Below are positions 15,756 through 24,193 of a DNA stretch of 41,960 nucleotides, one piece after another. Position numbers and translations under genes: made by a program. The stretch's first letter is position 1; each line of letters begins with the position of its first letter. The stretch comes from Streptomyces sp. ATexAB-D23 (GTDB taxonomy: Bacteria > Actinomycetota > Actinomycetes > Streptomycetales > Streptomycetaceae), in contig NZ_KB892030.1 in the NCBI RefSeq assembly GCF_000373645.1, positions 1 to 41,960 of the forward strand. Reading direction: 5' to 3'. The notes below the pieces were generated by a model. It saw only the letters and a list, made by a program, of their open reading frames with translations, had not been told where the DNA came from and did no database searches.

Positions 15756-16979
15756 TCAGCTCGCGGGCTCGCCGGAGCCATCGGACTCGCCGGACTCGCC
15801 GGACTCGCGTGCGGCGGCGCCGCGGGCGGTCAGGAGGAGGGTGGTGGCGATGAGGAGGGCTGTGATGATGCCCGTCGTCAGGATCGGTGACGGGGTGAAC
15901 GTGGCCGCCAGGACGGCGAGGACCGCGGCCGGGTGGAGGACGTTCGCGGCGCGGCCCAGAGACGCGGAGCGGTGGTGCAGGAGCCGGACGAGGGTGATGA
16001 ACACGGCGACCGGGACGGTGTAGGCCGCGGCCGCCGTACCGTCGGAGATGTGGCCGTGCCCGGCGGTGTGGGCGACGTTGAGCGCGAGCCCGGCGCCGAC
16101 GGCGGCCGCCGAGGCGAAGACGAAGTAGTGCCCGTAGCCCCACAACAGCGCCGTGCGCAGGCTCGTGAGCAGTTGGGGCGCGTGCTGCGCGAAGTAGAGC
16201 CACCACAGGGCGAACACCGTCAGGATGCCTCCCACGACCAGGGCGGCGAGGTCACCGAGTTCCGCGTGGGTGTCCAGGGCGGTGCGTACGGCTCCGGTGG
16301 CGGCCGTGATCGATTCGCCCAGCACGATCAGCGTGAACAGTCCGTACCGCTCGGCGATGTGGTGCGGATGCCAGGTGGTGGTGGTTTTGCGTTCCGCTAC
16401 GGCGGGAACGGCGATTTCGGCGAGTACGAGGACCGCGAACGTGACGAGCCCGAGGCTCCCGGGCAGGGCCAGCCGTACGACCCAGCCGATCTGCACCAGG
16501 AAGATTCCGGCGGCGTAGTTCAGGCAGGTACGGCGCCTCCCCGGGTCGGAGCGGGCGGCGCGCAGCCATTGTGTGACCATGGCGAGCCGCATGATCACGT
16601 AACCCCAGGTGATGACGGAGAAGTCCTCGTGTTCCAGCGCGTCCGCCGCCCCCGCCGCGAGGACGAGCGCGCCGGTGATCTGTACGAGCGTCAGCAGCCG
16701 GTACGGCACGTCGTCGGTGTCGTACGCCGAGGCGAACCACGTGAAGTTCATCCACGCCCACCAGATCGCGAAGAACACCATCGCGTACCCGAGAACACCG
16801 TGGCCGATGCGGCCCGCGGCGAGTTCGTGCTCGAACGCGGACGCGGCCTGGGCCACGGCTGCGACGAAGCACAGGTCGAAGAACAGCTCCAGCATCGTCG
16901 AGGCGCGGTGCTGTTCGTCGGCGTGGCGGGCCACCATGGGCCGGTGCCAGAAGCTGGGGACGGGGGATGAGGAACTCAT
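15756..16979 (-). CDS. LtrA-family membrane protein
   Basis: Low-temperature-requirement-A family protein, 407 aa, with about 10-12 membrane helices. Diagnostic features are the N-terminal HRASTMLELFFDLCFVAAVAQ, the IWWAWMNFTWFASAYDTDD block and HPHHIAERYGLFTLIVLGESI in the middle. The family is widespread in actinobacteria and its biochemical role is unknown. An in-frame upstream start at 17081 exists; ATG 16979 is preferred because the conserved sequence follows directly and GGGAAGA lies upstream. The extreme C-terminus has an ESGESGESDGSGEP repeat encoded by short GGACTCGCC-type DNA repeats (about 15780-15810). Confidence 0.93.
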   Translation of the reverse strand: MSSSSPVPSFWHRPMVARHADEQHRASTMLELFFDLCFVAAVAQAASAFEHELAAGRIGHGVLGYAMVFFAIWWAWMNFTWFASAYDTDDVPYRLLTLVQITGALVLAAGAADALEHEDFSVITWGYVIMRLAMVTQWLRAARSDPGRRRTCLNYAAGIFLVQIGWVVRLALPGSLGLVTFAVLVLAEIAVPAVAERKTTTTWHPHHIAERYGLFTLIVLGESITAATGAVRTALDTHAELGDLAALVVGGILTVFALWWLYFAQHAPQLLTSLRTALLWGYGHYFVFASAAAVGAGLALNVAHTAGHGHISDGTAAAAYTVPVAVFITLVRLLHHRSASLGRAANVLHPAAVLAVLAATFTPSPILTTGIITALLIATTLLLTARGAAARESGESGESDGSGEPAS

Positions 16980-17111
16980 GAGGGCGCATTCTTCCCGCTG
17001 AGCGGGGTAAGGCGAGGAGGCCGCGCCCGGCCGGGAAAACCGCTGGCACACGGGGATGAGGCCCTGCCACACTCCGGCCATGACCTATGGAATCGAGAAC
17101 CACCCCGCCCG

Positions 17112-19091
17112 TTGAGCGCCCCGGAAGAGCGCGGAGCGCTCCCTCCCAGGCACTCGTCTTCGCCCTCGTCTTCCTCCTCGCCCTCGTTTTCGCCTTCGCC
17201 CTCGTCCTTGTACGACTGCGCGCTTCGCGTCCAGCACGCCGAGCCCGAGGGGTGGTGGTCGCGGGAGCACGCATCCCCTCCCGAACGCTGGCCCCGCCGG
17301 AGCGACAGGGCGAGCAGGAGCTGGGCGGAGACCAAGGACGAACTGACCCTTCTGCTCGGCCCGCTGCTGATCGCTCCGGATGCCGCCGAGGCGGCGGCGG
17401 AGGCCGGCCGGCGGCTGGACGCCATGGACCCGCCGGTCCGGCACCGGTACGTCCACGTGTTCGTACAGGTGCTGCCGTTGGACAACGAGGCACGGGCGCG
17501 CGCCCTCGCGCGGTGCTTGGTGCGTACGGGCGTCAGCTGTCTGTCCGTCAGCGTCGGCATCGCACTGCTGGCCCGGCTCGGTGAACCCCGGGACACCCCG
17601 GACCTCAAGACGCTCAGCCTGCTCCGGGCCCTCGTACGCCCTGTCATCCGCGCCCTCGACGTCCTCGACAGACCGGCCGGGGCCCTCCTCGCGCTCCGTA
17701 ACCAGGAGGTGTCGCCCGAACTCGCCCCGCTGATCACGGCGCTGACGGCCCATGACGAGGCCGCTGTACGGGACCGGCTGATCGCGTTGCCGGGGGATGT
17801 GTCGCCCGATGTGGCGCGAAGGGTGGCCGAGGCCGCCCGTATGACGGAGCTGCTGTCGGCCGCGGTGCCGGAGCGTGGGACGCCTGCGCTGCGGGCCGTG
17901 CCGGAGGGCGGGGCTGCGGGGCTGCGGGCCGTGCCGGAAGGTGGTGCTCCTCCCGGCCCGCGGGCCGCCGAGCTGCTCGCCCAGGCGGCACGCTTGCTGT
18001 TCCGCATGACCAGCGTGCGGGACTACGTCGCCGAAATCCTCTCCTACCCGGACGCCGCGCCCGCGTACGAGGCGCTCGCGCGGGGTGCCGGTCTCCTCGC
18101 GCCCACGCTCGACCACTACGGCCTCCTGCTCTCGGCCGTCCAGGAACTCCGTACGGGCTCCGGGGCCCTGCACGGCTGGGGCCCCGGCCGCCGGGAGGCG
18201 GCGCTGGCGCAGCTGACGGCCGTTCTGAACAGGCCCGAGTGGCGGGCGGTGCCGGACGACCGGGACTCGGAAGACCCGGGCGCGCGGTGGCGGGCCGGGT
18301 GGGCACGGCGTGCGCGGGCGCAGGCGTTGCGCGACCCGCGCGTCCCCACCGAGCGGTTGCGGGTGGAGGTGTTCGAGCGCGACCCCGTCGACCGGGGCAC
18401 GATCGAGACCCGCATCCTGGTCGACGGCCGTCCGCTGGTGCCGGAGCTCTTCGGGTGGGGCCCCGCGGACGCACCGGAAGACCTGCTGGACCGTGGCCTC
18501 CTGCGGGCCGGGTCCGAGCCCCGCGAAGTGCGGCTCGCGGAGGCGTACTGCACCGAGGGGTGCTGCGGTGCGCTGTACGTCACCATCCGGCGGGACGGCG
18601 ACGAGGTGGTCTGGGCGGACTGGCGGTGTCCGCCACCGCCGGGGCTGCCATTCGATCCGCCGGTCGTACGGGAACTCCCCGAACTCCGGTTCGATGCTGG
18701 TGCGTACGACGCTGAGATCGCTCGGGCGGAGGGCGACACCGGCTGGGCCTGGCCGGCCCGCCGGGCGGCCCGGCTGATCGCCGCCGGGGTGCGCGCCCGT
18801 CCGGACCTCCTCACCCGCTGGGGCCTGCGCCTCGGCTGGTCCGGTACGGACTTCCGGAACCCCGACGAGACGCTGCTGAGCCTCATGTACGACACCGAGG
18901 ACGGCTCTCCCGGGCAGTTCCTGTGGCGCATGCCGGATGACGGCACCCCACCGGAGGACCGGGCGGCGGCCGCGCTGCACCGGCTGGCCACGGTTGATCC
19001 GAGGACCGTCTGGCCGATCCCGGCACCGGTCCACCGTTCGGGTGATCCGTGGGCGGGGGCGAGGCATTGGGAACGCCGGGGAACGGGGTAA
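17112..19091 (+). CDS. Unrecognised long protein, 659 aa, start uncertain
   Basis: No family recognised. After a Ser/Pro-rich low-complexity start (residues 14-32, encoded by a TCGCCCTCGTCTTC-like repeat) the protein has an alpha-helical region (about 70-330) rich in Ala, Leu and Arg, then a mixed region with LRVEVFERDPVDRGTIETRIL, LVPELFGWGPADAPEDLL, YCTEGCCGALYVTIRRDGDEVVW and DWRCPPPPG; the Cys cluster could bind metal or form a disulfide. Codon bias is normal for the window, so the frame is real. The only start in frame is TTG 17112, which overlaps the stop of an 11-codon ATG frame beginning at 17080 (MTYGIENHPAR). A one-base loss at a C-run between them could have separated the true start from the gene. 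Confidence 0.7.
   Translation: MSAPEERGALPPRHSSSPSSSSSPSFSPSPSSLYDCALRVQHAEPEGWWSREHASPPERWPRRSDRASRSWAETKDELTLLLGPLLIAPDAAEAAAEAGRRLDAMDPPVRHRYVHVFVQVLPLDNEARARALARCLVRTGVSCLSVSVGIALLARLGEPRDTPDLKTLSLLRALVRPVIRALDVLDRPAGALLALRNQEVSPELAPLITALTAHDEAAVRDRLIALPGDVSPDVARRVAEAARMTELLSAAVPERGTPALRAVPEGGAAGLRAVPEGGAPPGPRAAELLAQAARLLFRMTSVRDYVAEILSYPDAAPAYEALARGAGLLAPTLDHYGLLLSAVQELRTGSGALHGWGPGRREAALAQLTAVLNRPEWRAVPDDRDSEDPGARWRAGWARRARAQALRDPRVPTERLRVEVFERDPVDRGTIETRILVDGRPLVPELFGWGPADAPEDLLDRGLLRAGSEPREVRLAEAYCTEGCCGALYVTIRRDGDEVVWADWRCPPPPGLPFDPPVVRELPELRFDAGAYDAEIARAEGDTGWAWPARRAARLIAAGVRARPDLLTRWGLRLGWSGTDFRNPDETLLSLMYDTEDGSPGQFLWRMPDDGTPPEDRAAAALHRLATVDPRTVWPIPAPVHRSGDPWAGARHWERRGTG
17154..17208. 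repeat. Pyrimidine-rich degenerate repeat in the 5' end of the 659-aa gene
   Basis: Irregular copies of CGCCCTCGTCTTC-like units. In the gene frame they encode Ser/Pro-rich sequence. Irregular unit length makes the tract liable to frame-changing slippage. Confidence 0.65.
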
Positions 19092-19173
19092 CGCCCGCTC
19101 CCCGGCGCCTTGGCGTGCGGCGTGTCGCGGTTGCCGCTTTTGGCACAGTGCCGCTCCACGATCAAGGAACGGG

Positions 19174-19605
19174 GTGAGCGGTGTGAGCGGCGTGCGCGGT
19201 ACGCGGCTGAGGCTGAGCGATTCGGCCGGCGACGGGGCTGCCGACGTGGCCGGTGGCGGGGCCGGTGGCGGATTCTCCGCGGGGGACCAGTTGCGCCACA
19301 GCGACGGGGCGTGGCTGCGGGCCGCCGGGGGCGCGGAGGGTATGGGCGCGCACCTCGGCCCGGTGCGTACGGAACTGGCGACGGCGCACGAGGGCGTCCT
19401 CGCCGGCACCGTCGGCCTGAGCGCGCTGGCCGAGCTGGGAGCGGTACGGGAGTCCTGGGTACGCCGTATCGAGTGCGCGCGCTACGAGTGCGGGGCACTG
19501 GCGGGGAACCTGCGGGCCGTGGCGCGGGCGCAGGGCGAGACGAACGAGTCCGTGCGGTCGTCCTTCGCCCCCGTGGCCCGGGTGACACATGGGGTCGAGC
19601 GATGA
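19174..19605 (+). CDS. Small helical WXG100-like protein
   Basis: 143 aa from GTG 19174, which has AAGGA five bases upstream of its GGGG lead-in. The first 35 residues are Gly/Ala-rich. The rest is predicted helical: GDQLRHSDGAWLRAAGGAEGM, LGPVRTELATAHEGVL, then GLSALAELGAVRESWVRRIECARYECGALAGNLRAVARAQ, resembling the two-helix WXG100/ESX secretion substrates that precede DUF1023 hydrolase genes in actinobacteria. The motif itself is loose (AWL and SWV), so membership is inferred. Its stop overlaps the start of the hydrolase gene in ATGA, so the two are translated together and probably act together. Confidence 0.78.
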   Translation: MSGVSGVRGTRLRLSDSAGDGAADVAGGGAGGGFSAGDQLRHSDGAWLRAAGGAEGMGAHLGPVRTELATAHEGVLAGTVGLSALAELGAVRESWVRRIECARYECGALAGNLRAVARAQGETNESVRSSFAPVARVTHGVER

Positions 19606-21488
19606 CGGCGCCGTCCTCCACGCTGACGTGGGCGCAGCTGCGTGACCTGAAGTGCGCCGAGCTGGAGGAGGCGGCAGACGGCTGGGGCAAGGCGAGCAAT
19701 CGCGCCGACGCCGGGCGGGACCGCATCGAGAAGCAGCTCCTGACGGGCCTGCGCGAGACCCAGCAGGGTGCGGCGGCGGATGCGGCGGTGAGCAGGCTGC
19801 GGCAGATGGGGCGGAACCTGCAGTACGTCTATACGGAGTGCGGCCTCGTCCGTACCGCGCTGAACAGCCTCGCGCACGAGATGCGGGCCCAGCAGAAGGT
19901 TCTGCGGAACGCGCTGGACGACGCGGAGTCGCTGAAGTTCACCGTCCACGCGGATGGCTCGGTGACGTACCCGGAGGGGGGCGAGGGCCTGATCGACGGC
20001 AAGCCGTTGCCGGGCGGGACGGCGCGGGTGAACACCATGCCCGGCCTGCTCCCTCCGTCGGGGCTGGTCGCCCCGAACCCGAACGCCGCGAAGGCGCAGG
20101 ACATCGCGGACCGGGTGACGAAGGCGGTGCGCACGGCCGCCGAGATCGACTGGCGGTTCACCCGCGTTCTGCGGCGCCTGAAGGCGGAGGAGGGCCTGAA
20201 GGTCCCCGACCGCACGTGGACCGACGCGGCGGGCGACGCGGCAGCGGTACGGGATGCGGCGCGCGGCTACCTGAAGTCCCGCATCCCCCACGACGCGCCG
20301 CCCGCGGCCCGCGGCGAGTGGTGGGCCCACCTGACGGACGAACAGCGCGAGGAGTACCTCGCGGTGTACCCGGACCAGATCGGCAATCTGGACGGCATCC
20401 CGGCGACCGTCCGCGACACGGCGAACCGCGACAACCTCCAACTCCTGATCGGCAAGCTGGAGGGCCGGGACGACGAGACGTCACACGCGCGGCTGGCGGG
20501 ACTGCGGGAGATCGACCGCCAGCTGACGAGCGACGGCCGGCCGCCGATGTACCTGCTCGGCATCGGCGATGAGGGGAACGGGCGAGCGATCGTGTCGTTC
20601 GGGAACCCGGATACGGCGCGGAATGTTGCGGCTTATGTGCCGGGGTTGAATACGGCGCTGGATGAGGAGTTTGCTACGGGGGATCTCAAGCGGGCGCGAG
20701 ATACCGCCATCGGTGCGAAAGAGATGGATCCCGACGCGACTGTCGCTTCAATCGTCTGGCTCGGCTACGATGCGCCGCAAGCGTCACTTGATGACCTGGC
20801 AGGTGATTTGGAGGTAGCTGGAGAATCGAGTGCAAGGAAGGGAGCTGCGGCCTACAGCGAATTCATGGCCGGCATTTCTGCTACGAATGAGAATGCCGAT
20901 CCGCATGTAACCGCGATCGGTCATTCGTACGGTTCGTTGACGGTTGGGATCGCTGCTCGGCAGGAAGGCGGAATCCCAGGGGCTGACGACGTGGTTCTGG
21001 TGGGCAGCCCCGGGGTGGGGGCTCACTCGGCAGAGGAGCTTGGGGTTGGAAGGGATCACGTCTTTGTGGGAGCTGCCGAGAATGACCCCGTGACCAAGTT
21101 GCCCAACAGCCGTGAAGCGAGTGGCTTGGGTACGGGAATCGTGGGCGGTGCGTCGGTGGGGTTTTCGCTGGGGATGGCTGGAGGGCCTGTTGGGGCCGTG
21201 CTTGGCGGTGCGGTGGGTGGTATTGCAGGTGGCTCGATGGGGTACGCGGCTCAAGATGCTCAAACCGAGGAGAGCGACGTTTGGTTTGGTACCGACCCGG
21301 CGCACCGGGACTTCGGTGCGAATCGATTTGCTGTAGATGATGGGCCTCGACTGTTGGAGCGAGGGCACCGACCCGCTGAGGCGCACTCAAATTATTTTGA
21401 CCCGGCGAAAGATCAAGTGTCCGCAGATAATATCGCGAGAATTGTCGCTGACAGATCGGGGGAAATCGAAAGAGAGCGGCCCAGGTGA
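19602..21488 (+). CDS. DUF1023-type alpha/beta hydrolase with glycine-zipper insert
   Basis: 628 aa. Residues 1-115 are a long helical N-terminal domain similar in style to WXG/LXG proteins (LRDLKCAELEEAADGWGKAS). Residues 300-500 hold an alpha/beta hydrolase of the DUF1023 type: HVTAIGHSYGSLTVG with nucleophile Ser442, an acidic residue in AAENDPVT (Asp495) and His595 in PAEAHSNYFD as likely triad. Between acid and His sits a glycine-rich hydrophobic stretch (about 508-550, GIVGGASVGFSLGMAGGPVG and following) that looks like a membrane-active glycine zipper. From about 20580 the codons become unusually rich in A/T third positions, whereas the first half has normal Streptomyces bias, suggesting a recombined C-terminal half. 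A longer frame from 19110 is rejected because it covers the upstream gene. Possible type VII-secreted lipase/esterase or toxin. Confidence 0.85.
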   Translation: MTAPSSTLTWAQLRDLKCAELEEAADGWGKASNRADAGRDRIEKQLLTGLRETQQGAAADAAVSRLRQMGRNLQYVYTECGLVRTALNSLAHEMRAQQKVLRNALDDAESLKFTVHADGSVTYPEGGEGLIDGKPLPGGTARVNTMPGLLPPSGLVAPNPNAAKAQDIADRVTKAVRTAAEIDWRFTRVLRRLKAEEGLKVPDRTWTDAAGDAAAVRDAARGYLKSRIPHDAPPAARGEWWAHLTDEQREEYLAVYPDQIGNLDGIPATVRDTANRDNLQLLIGKLEGRDDETSHARLAGLREIDRQLTSDGRPPMYLLGIGDEGNGRAIVSFGNPDTARNVAAYVPGLNTALDEEFATGDLKRARDTAIGAKEMDPDATVASIVWLGYDAPQASLDDLAGDLEVAGESSARKGAAAYSEFMAGISATNENADPHVTAIGHSYGSLTVGIAARQEGGIPGADDVVLVGSPGVGAHSAEELGVGRDHVFVGAAENDPVTKLPNSREASGLGTGIVGGASVGFSLGMAGGPVGAVLGGAVGGIAGGSMGYAAQDAQTEESDVWFGTDPAHRDFGANRFAVDDGPRLLERGHRPAEAHSNYFDPAKDQVSADNIARIVADRSGEIERERPR

Positions 21489-22042
21489 AGATCAAGTTGA
21501 CCGCTGTATCTGTCGTCCCTCTGCTGATTTCGGGATGTACTTCGATGGGTGTCGTGGCAGGTTCGGCCAATGAGGACGAGGGAGTCGGAATGAATATGCA
21601 AGAGGCTGCCGACCGTGCGGACGGGATCCTTGATGAAACATTTTCCGGGATTGATCCGTCGGTGGAGTGGGTGCATGGCGAATCGACGGAGGGGGGCTGC
21701 GATGTCTCGCGTAGGAGGGCGGTCGTCACTGTGATCTCTGATAAGCGCAGAGGGAGTTTTCTGGGTGTTGTTGAACGCGGTTGGCAAAAGGCTGGGTATC
21801 GCCAGATCGGAGTGAATGCCAGCGAGGAAAGCCCGGCAACCTACTTCGAGACGCCGGATGGATTTCGGGTGAGACTGCTCATCGGGGGCCGCGGGCAGGC
21901 CTTCTTTGAGGTGGCTACTCCCTGTGTGGAAAGGTCCTCGGTCTCGAAGCCCGCCCCACCCCCGGGCGGGGCGCAGCACGTGGGGGAGCCAGTGCCTGCT
22001 CCCAACATCCACTCCGACTTCTGGTCCGCCGGCGCCTCCTGA
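21485..22042 (+). CDS. Small lipoprotein coupled to the DUF1023 hydrolase
   Basis: 185 aa, family not recognised. Signal peptide MKIKLTAVSVVPLLISGC with a lipobox Cys18, then a charged helical part (NMQEAADRADGILDETFSG), a mixed strand/helix core (CDVSRRRAVVTVISDKRRG, LGVVERGWQKAGYRQIGV, FRVRLLIGGRGQAFFEVATPC) and a Pro/Ser-rich tail. GTG 21485 overlaps the hydrolase stop (GTGA), so the pair is translationally coupled. Base composition is as A/T-rich as the C-terminal half of the hydrolase and unlike flanking genes. Anchoring at the outer membrane face would suit a protein that restrains or guides the secreted hydrolase; an immunity role is inference. Confidence 0.8.
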   Translation: MKIKLTAVSVVPLLISGCTSMGVVAGSANEDEGVGMNMQEAADRADGILDETFSGIDPSVEWVHGESTEGGCDVSRRRAVVTVISDKRRGSFLGVVERGWQKAGYRQIGVNASEESPATYFETPDGFRVRLLIGGRGQAFFEVATPCVERSSVSKPAPPPGGAQHVGEPVPAPNIHSDFWSAGAS

Positions 22043-22124
22043 GCGCCGGTTCGTGCGCCCCCGTGACTCGTACACACCGTCGAAAACGCCCGCGAACCCG
22101 CCCCCGATGGGGGATGGTTGAAGG

Positions 22125-23132
22125 GTGCGTAAATTCTGGTTGGCGGCAGGGATCGGCGTCGGTGCCGCCATGTGCTTCGTGGCGTTGCTCGTCGTCGGTA
22201 CCTACTCCGCCGCCGCCGGTCTCGGGGGTGGCGGCGGGGGTGCCGTTGCGCTGGCCAAGGGGGCGGTGCCCGCCAAGTATCAGGGGCTCGTGCAGAAGTG
22301 GGGTGATCTCTGCCCGGCCATCAACCCCGCCCTCCTCGCCGCCCAGCTCTACCAGGAGAGCGGCTGGAACCCGCGCGCCGAGAGTCCCGCCGCCGCGCAG
22401 GGCATCGCGCAGTTCATCCCCGGGACCTGGGCCGGGCACGGTATCGACGGGGACGGGGACGGGGACCGGGACGTGTGGGACCCCGCCGACGCCATCCCCT
22501 CCGCCGCCTCCTACGACTGTGAGCTCGCCGGGTACGTGAAGAAGGTCCCGGGCGACGCCACCGACAACATGCTCGCCGCCTACAACGCCGGCGCCTACCG
22601 CGTGATCAAGGCAGGCGGCGTACCGGACATCTCCGAGACGCGGAACTACGTCAAGATCATCCGCTCCCTGGAGAAGAGCTTCGCCAAGCCCGTCGGCCGC
22701 GTCCAGCCCTCCCAGCAGGCGGCCGGTGCCATCTACTTCGCGCAGAAGAAACTCGGCACGAAGTACCTGTGGGGCGGCAACGGCACGCCCGAGCAGGGCG
22801 GGCGATTCGACTGTTCCGGGCTGACCCAGGCCGCGTACCGCACCGTGGACATCGAGCTGCCCCGCGTGGCGAACGACCAGTACAACGCCGGGCCGCACCC
22901 GGCCCGTGACGAACTGCTCCCCGGCGACCTCGTGTTCTTCTCCGACGATCTGACCAATTCGCGCGCCATTCACCATGTCGGCCTGTACGTCGGGGGCGGA
23001 TACATGATCAACGCTCCGTACACTGGGGCGGTCATCCGGTTCGACAAGATCGACACACCCGACTACTTCGGCGCCACCCGCGTGACCAAGGACGGCGCCG
23101 CGGCCCTGCCGAGCACGGAGCCCGCGGCCTGA
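22125..23132 (+). CDS. Membrane-anchored bifunctional muralidase (SLT plus NlpC/P60)
   Basis: 335 aa cell-wall hydrolase. An N-terminal membrane anchor (4-30) leads to a Gly-rich linker and a lytic transglycosylase domain (about 50-185) with catalytic Glu78 in QLYQESGWNPRA and the conserved AQGIAQFIPGTW and MLAAYNAGAYRV motifs. The C-terminal NlpC/P60 peptidase domain (about 198-325) has catalytic Cys230 in GRFDCSGLTQAAY and His284 in IHHVGLYVGGG, plus LLPGDLVFF. This SLT-NlpC fusion with a membrane anchor is the architecture of VirB1-like proteins of Gram-positive type IV systems and also of general growth hydrolases. GTG 22125 is used as start; the ribosome-binding site is weak. Confidence 0.92.
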   Translation: MRKFWLAAGIGVGAAMCFVALLVVGTYSAAAGLGGGGGGAVALAKGAVPAKYQGLVQKWGDLCPAINPALLAAQLYQESGWNPRAESPAAAQGIAQFIPGTWAGHGIDGDGDGDRDVWDPADAIPSAASYDCELAGYVKKVPGDATDNMLAAYNAGAYRVIKAGGVPDISETRNYVKIIRSLEKSFAKPVGRVQPSQQAAGAIYFAQKKLGTKYLWGGNGTPEQGGRFDCSGLTQAAYRTVDIELPRVANDQYNAGPHPARDELLPGDLVFFSDDLTNSRAIHHVGLYVGGGYMINAPYTGAVIRFDKIDTPDYFGATRVTKDGAAALPSTEPAA

Positions 23133-23372
23133 CCACCGCGGGCCGGTGGCCGGAACTCTCCGTGAAGCCCAGCCCCTGAGCAGCGACGATGTGTCACTCT
23201 TCGATAACGTCATGGTGATCATTCGGTGGAGAGTGGAACGTACGCGCGGAACGCGTCGTTCTCTGGCTGGGCGTGTGATCGACCGATGTGGACGAACCGA
23301 ATACGGGGGTTCGTAAGCGCGGCGCACAGGGACGTGCGCAGCAGCAGCAGACAAGGCAAGGGGCCGCGGCAG
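23133..23372. other. Intergenic region before the PAP2 gene
   Basis: About 240 bases. It contains an imperfect inverted element around 23237-23262 (ACGTACGCGCGGAACGCGT). No gene is supported; a longer in-frame start for the PAP2 protein exists here but lacks conserved sequence. Presumed promoter region for the phosphatase gene. Confidence 0.4.
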
Positions 23373-24107
23373 ATGGCTGGACTCGCACTGGATGGGTCGA
23401 ACCCCGACGTCAGCCTGCTCTACGACATCAACGGGCTCGCCAAGGCCGCTCCCACCTGGTTCGACCGGGTCATGGAGTTCGTCGGTGAGTACGGGATCAT
23501 GCTCGGCATGGTCCTCGTGGTCCTGTGGTGCTGGTGGAGCGTCCGCCGGCGCGGCACGGCCGAGGAATCGGTGTCCGCGGTGGCCGGGCTCGTCTGGGCG
23601 CCGCTCGCCGCCGGGATCGCGTTGCTCATCAACATCCCGATCCGTGGATTCGTCGAACGCCCCCGGCCCTTCAAGGACCATCAGGGGCTCGACGTCCTGG
23701 TCGACGGCAAGAACGACTTCTCCTTCGTCAGCGACCACGCCACCATGGCGATGGCCCTCGGCGTCGGCCTCTTCGTCGCGCACCGCAAGTTCGGCATCGC
23801 CGCCATCGGGCTCGCCCTGCTGGAAGGCTTCTGCCGGATCTACATGGGCGTCCACTACCCCACCGACGTCATCGGCGGATTCGCCCTCGGTACGGCCGTC
23901 GCGCTGCTCCTCGCGCCCCTCGCCATGATGCTGTTGACGCCCCTGGTGGCTGCCGTCTCCCGGTCCGCCCGCCTCGGCCCGCTCGTCCGGTCGCGCCGGC
24001 CCCGGGCGGCGGAGTCCGACGGCCGGGACGACGAGTCGCTCGGGATCCCCGAGCCCCGGCCCGGATCGGGCGGCGGCTCCGAGGGAGAGAAGGGCCTCGC
24101 CGCCTGA
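23373..24107 (+). CDS. PAP2-family membrane phosphatase
   Basis: 244 aa, integral membrane lipid phosphatase of the phosphatidic acid phosphatase type 2 superfamily, probably acting on undecaprenyl diphosphate or a related lipid at the outer membrane face. All three signature motifs are visible: KX6RP-like ERPRPFKDH, the central SFVSDHATM with a catalytic His, and RIYMGVHYPTDVIGG with the second His. Membrane helices flank them. The tail after residue 205 is polar and rich in Arg, Ser and Gly. ATG 23373 is chosen since MAGLALDGSNPDVSLLYDIN looks like the conserved beginning and AAGGGG lies upstream. Confidence 0.92.
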   Translation: MAGLALDGSNPDVSLLYDINGLAKAAPTWFDRVMEFVGEYGIMLGMVLVVLWCWWSVRRRGTAEESVSAVAGLVWAPLAAGIALLINIPIRGFVERPRPFKDHQGLDVLVDGKNDFSFVSDHATMAMALGVGLFVAHRKFGIAAIGLALLEGFCRIYMGVHYPTDVIGGFALGTAVALLLAPLAMMLLTPLVAAVSRSARLGPLVRSRRPRAAESDGRDDESLGIPEPRPGSGGGSEGEKGLAA

Positions 24108-24193
24108 AGCGGGGTGGGGCGGGGTGAGACGGGGCGGGGATCAGTGGAACCCGCCACCGCCACCCCCGGAACCCCGTCGTCGGACTCCCTCAG

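Noticed and set aside
17087..17584. 165-aa frame with a hydrophobic stretch overlapping the 659-aa gene
   Set aside because: The apparent membrane helix comes from reading the TCGCCCTCGTCTTC repeat in another frame; codon bias supports the 659-aa frame.
19110..21488. 792-aa version of the hydrolase
   Set aside because: The extra 164 residues cover the helical WXG-like gene in a different frame and are Arg/Gly-rich; ATG 19602 couples to the upstream stop.
22043..22124. Riboswitch of the c-di-AMP type, often found before Streptomyces wall hydrolases
   Set aside because: Only 82 bases separate the lipoprotein stop from the muralidase start, too short for that RNA, and no matching structure was seen.
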